Positions 62,606 to 64,000 of a stretch of DNA of 64,000 nucleotides are shown piece by piece. Source of the DNA: Sphingomonas jaspsi DSM 18422 (GTDB lineage Bacteria; Pseudomonadota; Alphaproteobacteria; Sphingomonadales; Sphingomonadaceae). Made by a program: the position numbers and the translations under genes. The stretch covers positions 1,547,810 to 1,611,809 of the forward strand of contig NZ_KK073876.1 in NCBI RefSeq assembly GCF_000585415.1, written 5' to 3'. The notes under the pieces are model-generated. The model saw only the letters and a list, made by a program, of their open reading frames with translations, was not told where the DNA came from and searched no databases. Position 1 is the stretch's first letter. Every line of letters starts with the position of its first letter.

Positions 62606-63903
62606 TGACGCAGTGCGCCGAGTACGCTGGAATCCACGCCGAGACGACGGCGTCCGTCGAGCCAGCTGAGCCCGCCGATCAGGGCCAGTGACACCAGCTG
62701 GCCGACGGCTGCGCCGATTGCGCCGAAGCGGGCGACCATTATCGAACTCGCGACCACGGCAATCGCAATCGCGAAAAGGTAGATCCGCGTCAGCTGACGT
62801 TCGCGACGACCCATCGCCAGCAATATCGGGCCCATGCCGAACCATGCGAAGGCAAGCTGCGCGATGCACAGGATCGTCAGCGGCGCCCAGCTGCCGTCAT
62901 AGGCCGGACCGAATACCAGGTTGATCAGCGGCCGGCCGAGCAGCAGGCAGCCCAGCGTCACCGCCGATACGAGGGCCGTCGCAATGGCCGCGATCCGGGC
63001 AAGCAGCTTCTGCAACGCCACCTGCTTGCCGTCGTGGACCAATTTCGAGACCTGGGGCGCGTAGATGATGTGCAGAATGGTGACGGGCATCGACGCAACG
63101 ACCGAACAGGACACGGCTGCGCGATATAGGCCCAGTTCCACGTCGCTAGATGCCCAGCCGAGCAGCATCGACCCATAGGTCCCGTCAAACTGACGCAGCA
63201 GGTCGACCATGCACAGCGGCAAGGCAATGCGCAGCCACGGGCTGACCGCCTGCTTACCCGTTACTGGCGGCAGCCGCTGCGTCAGCCAGCGCACGCTCAC
63301 CAGTGCCGTAATCGCTGCCACGGCGGCCTGAACCCACAGGGCCGTCCTGGCGTCGAGCGCCCAGCCGGCGATCGCGATGATCCCGATAACGCCAAGCGCC
63401 ATGACCGGCCTGACCACGATATCCATGACCTGGCCGCGGCCCATCGCGCCCAGCCCGCGAAGCTGCGCGGCGATCAGGGCCGTCACGGCCAGGAACGGGA
63501 TGGCGACGGCACCGGGCAGCACGATACCAAGCGCAGTCGGATCGATGAAAAATGCAGCCGTGACGGCCAATATTGCGATACCGACCGACGACAACAGCGT
63601 CGCCGAGAGATAGGATTTCGCAAGTCCCGGAATGTCCGCTTGCCGCTCGCTGCCTAGCCGGGCGCCGAACTCGCGCACCGCGAGTTGCGGCGTGCCCAAG
63701 GTTGCAATGGTCATGCCCAGCGCGCCGATGGCCACGACCAGTCCGTAAATCCCGAATTCGGCCGGTCCCAGCGTCCTTGCCAGGACCACCCCGAGCGCGA
63801 ATGCTGCACCGAGCCCCGCGACCCTGAGGCCAAGGCTGGTCAGTCCGGTCGCAACGCCGGAATTGCGAAACAGTCGATTGCGCAGCCGGTCGGTCACGGC
63901 CAT
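62602..63903 (-). CDS. oligosaccharide flippase (Wzx/MOP family)
   Basis: The 433-residue protein has about 12-14 membrane helices (GLRVAGLGAAFALGVVLART, LGPAEFGIYGLVVAIGALGM, and a C-terminal LINLVFGPAYDGSWAPL), the pattern of polysaccharide flippases that move lipid-linked repeat units across the inner membrane. ATG 63903 is the preferred start; an in-frame ATG at 63993 would add 30 basic residues. The gene is close to the window edge. Bases 63904-64000 otherwise show no supported gene. Confidence 0.83.
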   Translation of the reverse strand: MAVTDRLRNRLFRNSGVATGLTSLGLRVAGLGAAFALGVVLARTLGPAEFGIYGLVVAIGALGMTIATLGTPQLAVREFGARLGSERQADIPGLAKSYLSATLLSSVGIAILAVTAAFFIDPTALGIVLPGAVAIPFLAVTALIAAQLRGLGAMGRGQVMDIVVRPVMALGVIGIIAIAGWALDARTALWVQAAVAAITALVSVRWLTQRLPPVTGKQAVSPWLRIALPLCMVDLLRQFDGTYGSMLLGWASSDVELGLYRAAVSCSVVASMPVTILHIIYAPQVSKLVHDGKQVALQKLLARIAAIATALVSAVTLGCLLLGRPLINLVFGPAYDGSWAPLTILCIAQLAFAWFGMGPILLAMGRRERQLTRIYLFAIAIAVVASSIMVARFGAIGAAVGQLVSLALIGGLSWLDGRRRLGVDSSVLGALRH

Positions 63904-64000
63904 GGTCGGCTGGGAAGGGTGACGGGCAGGGAAGTCGGCATCGGTGTTGGATCGGGTTAAGCGCTTCTGGTGGCGGGTCAAGGCACGGCGCATGTTCGGC

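Overview
This GC-rich, densely coded 64 kb window looks like chromosome of an alphaproteobacterium of the Sphingomonadales (Sphingomonas/Sphingomicrobium-like). The pointers are a CcrM-type GANTC methyltransferase preceded by a cluster of GANTC sites, a short aa3-type cytochrome oxidase subunit IV beside a split PntAA/PntAB/PntB transhydrogenase, a ThiD-VOC fusion, a large c-di-GMP gene set and a Wza/Wzc polysaccharide locus. No insertion sequence, phage gene, CRISPR array or rRNA was seen. One tRNA (Gln, UUG) is present. No stretch longer than about 300 bases lacks a gene.

Layout. 1-4.8 kb: a tight plus-strand run (dxs 3' end, a membrane endonuclease/phosphatase-fold protein, tlyA, tspO, ubiK-like, ybjN-like, proC), then ilvE. 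5.8-9.1 kb: a GGDEF-EAL protein, tRNA-Gln and an HPt/response-regulator pair. 9.2-14.1 kb: acyl-CoA and amino-acid catabolism (acyl-CoA dehydrogenase, alpha-methylacyl-CoA racemase, aminotransferase, ALDH7/AmaB). 14.1-16.2 kb: response regulator-EAL operon and a double PilZ protein. 16.2-21 kb: msrA, an exported protein, tsaC/sua5, a DmdC-like acyl-CoA dehydrogenase, a GntR regulator and a nitroreductase. 21.1-26.3 kb: peptide transporter with two amidohydrolases (the second lacking its metal ligands) and NnrU. 26.4-32 kb: glmM, thiD-VOC, rnhB, ccrM, folP. 32-35 kb: exported glycosidase-like protein, a DUF4274-like protein and an atypical NtrC-family regulator. 35-41 kb: oxidase subunit IV and pntAA-pntAB-pntB, split by a minus-strand CHASE2-GGDEF-EAL gene and an unrecognised 28-residue ORF. 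41.2-47.4 kb: Asp/Glu racemase, a candidate lasso-peptide precursor with its cyclase, uvrC, recO, apaG. 47.5-64 kb: exopolysaccharide locus (glycosyltransferases, Wza, Wzc, O-antigen-ligase-like and EpsG-like polymerases, UbiA-like/HAD pair, Wzx-like flippase), with a lasso-peptide maturation module (nucleotidyltransferase, HPr-kinase-like, PqqD-like B1, B2 protease) inside it.

The most interesting inference is a split lasso-peptide pathway. A 43-residue precursor (41959-42090) matches, as I recall it, the layout of the paeninodin precursor: a K-Q-aromatic-x-K-P leader, core residue 1 twelve residues after the leader Pro, a possible Ala1-Asp9 ring and a C-terminal Ser. It sits 18 bp before an asparagine-synthetase-like cyclase. 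The other four maturation genes lie about 11 kb away, including a kinase of the kind that phosphorylates a C-terminal Ser. The second strong signal is nine GANTC sites in 152 bp directly before ccrM, with a near-consensus CtrA box, suggesting methylation- and cell-cycle-dependent control. Four c-di-GMP proteins in the same window as an exopolysaccharide locus suggest a sessile/motile switch, but that link is inference.
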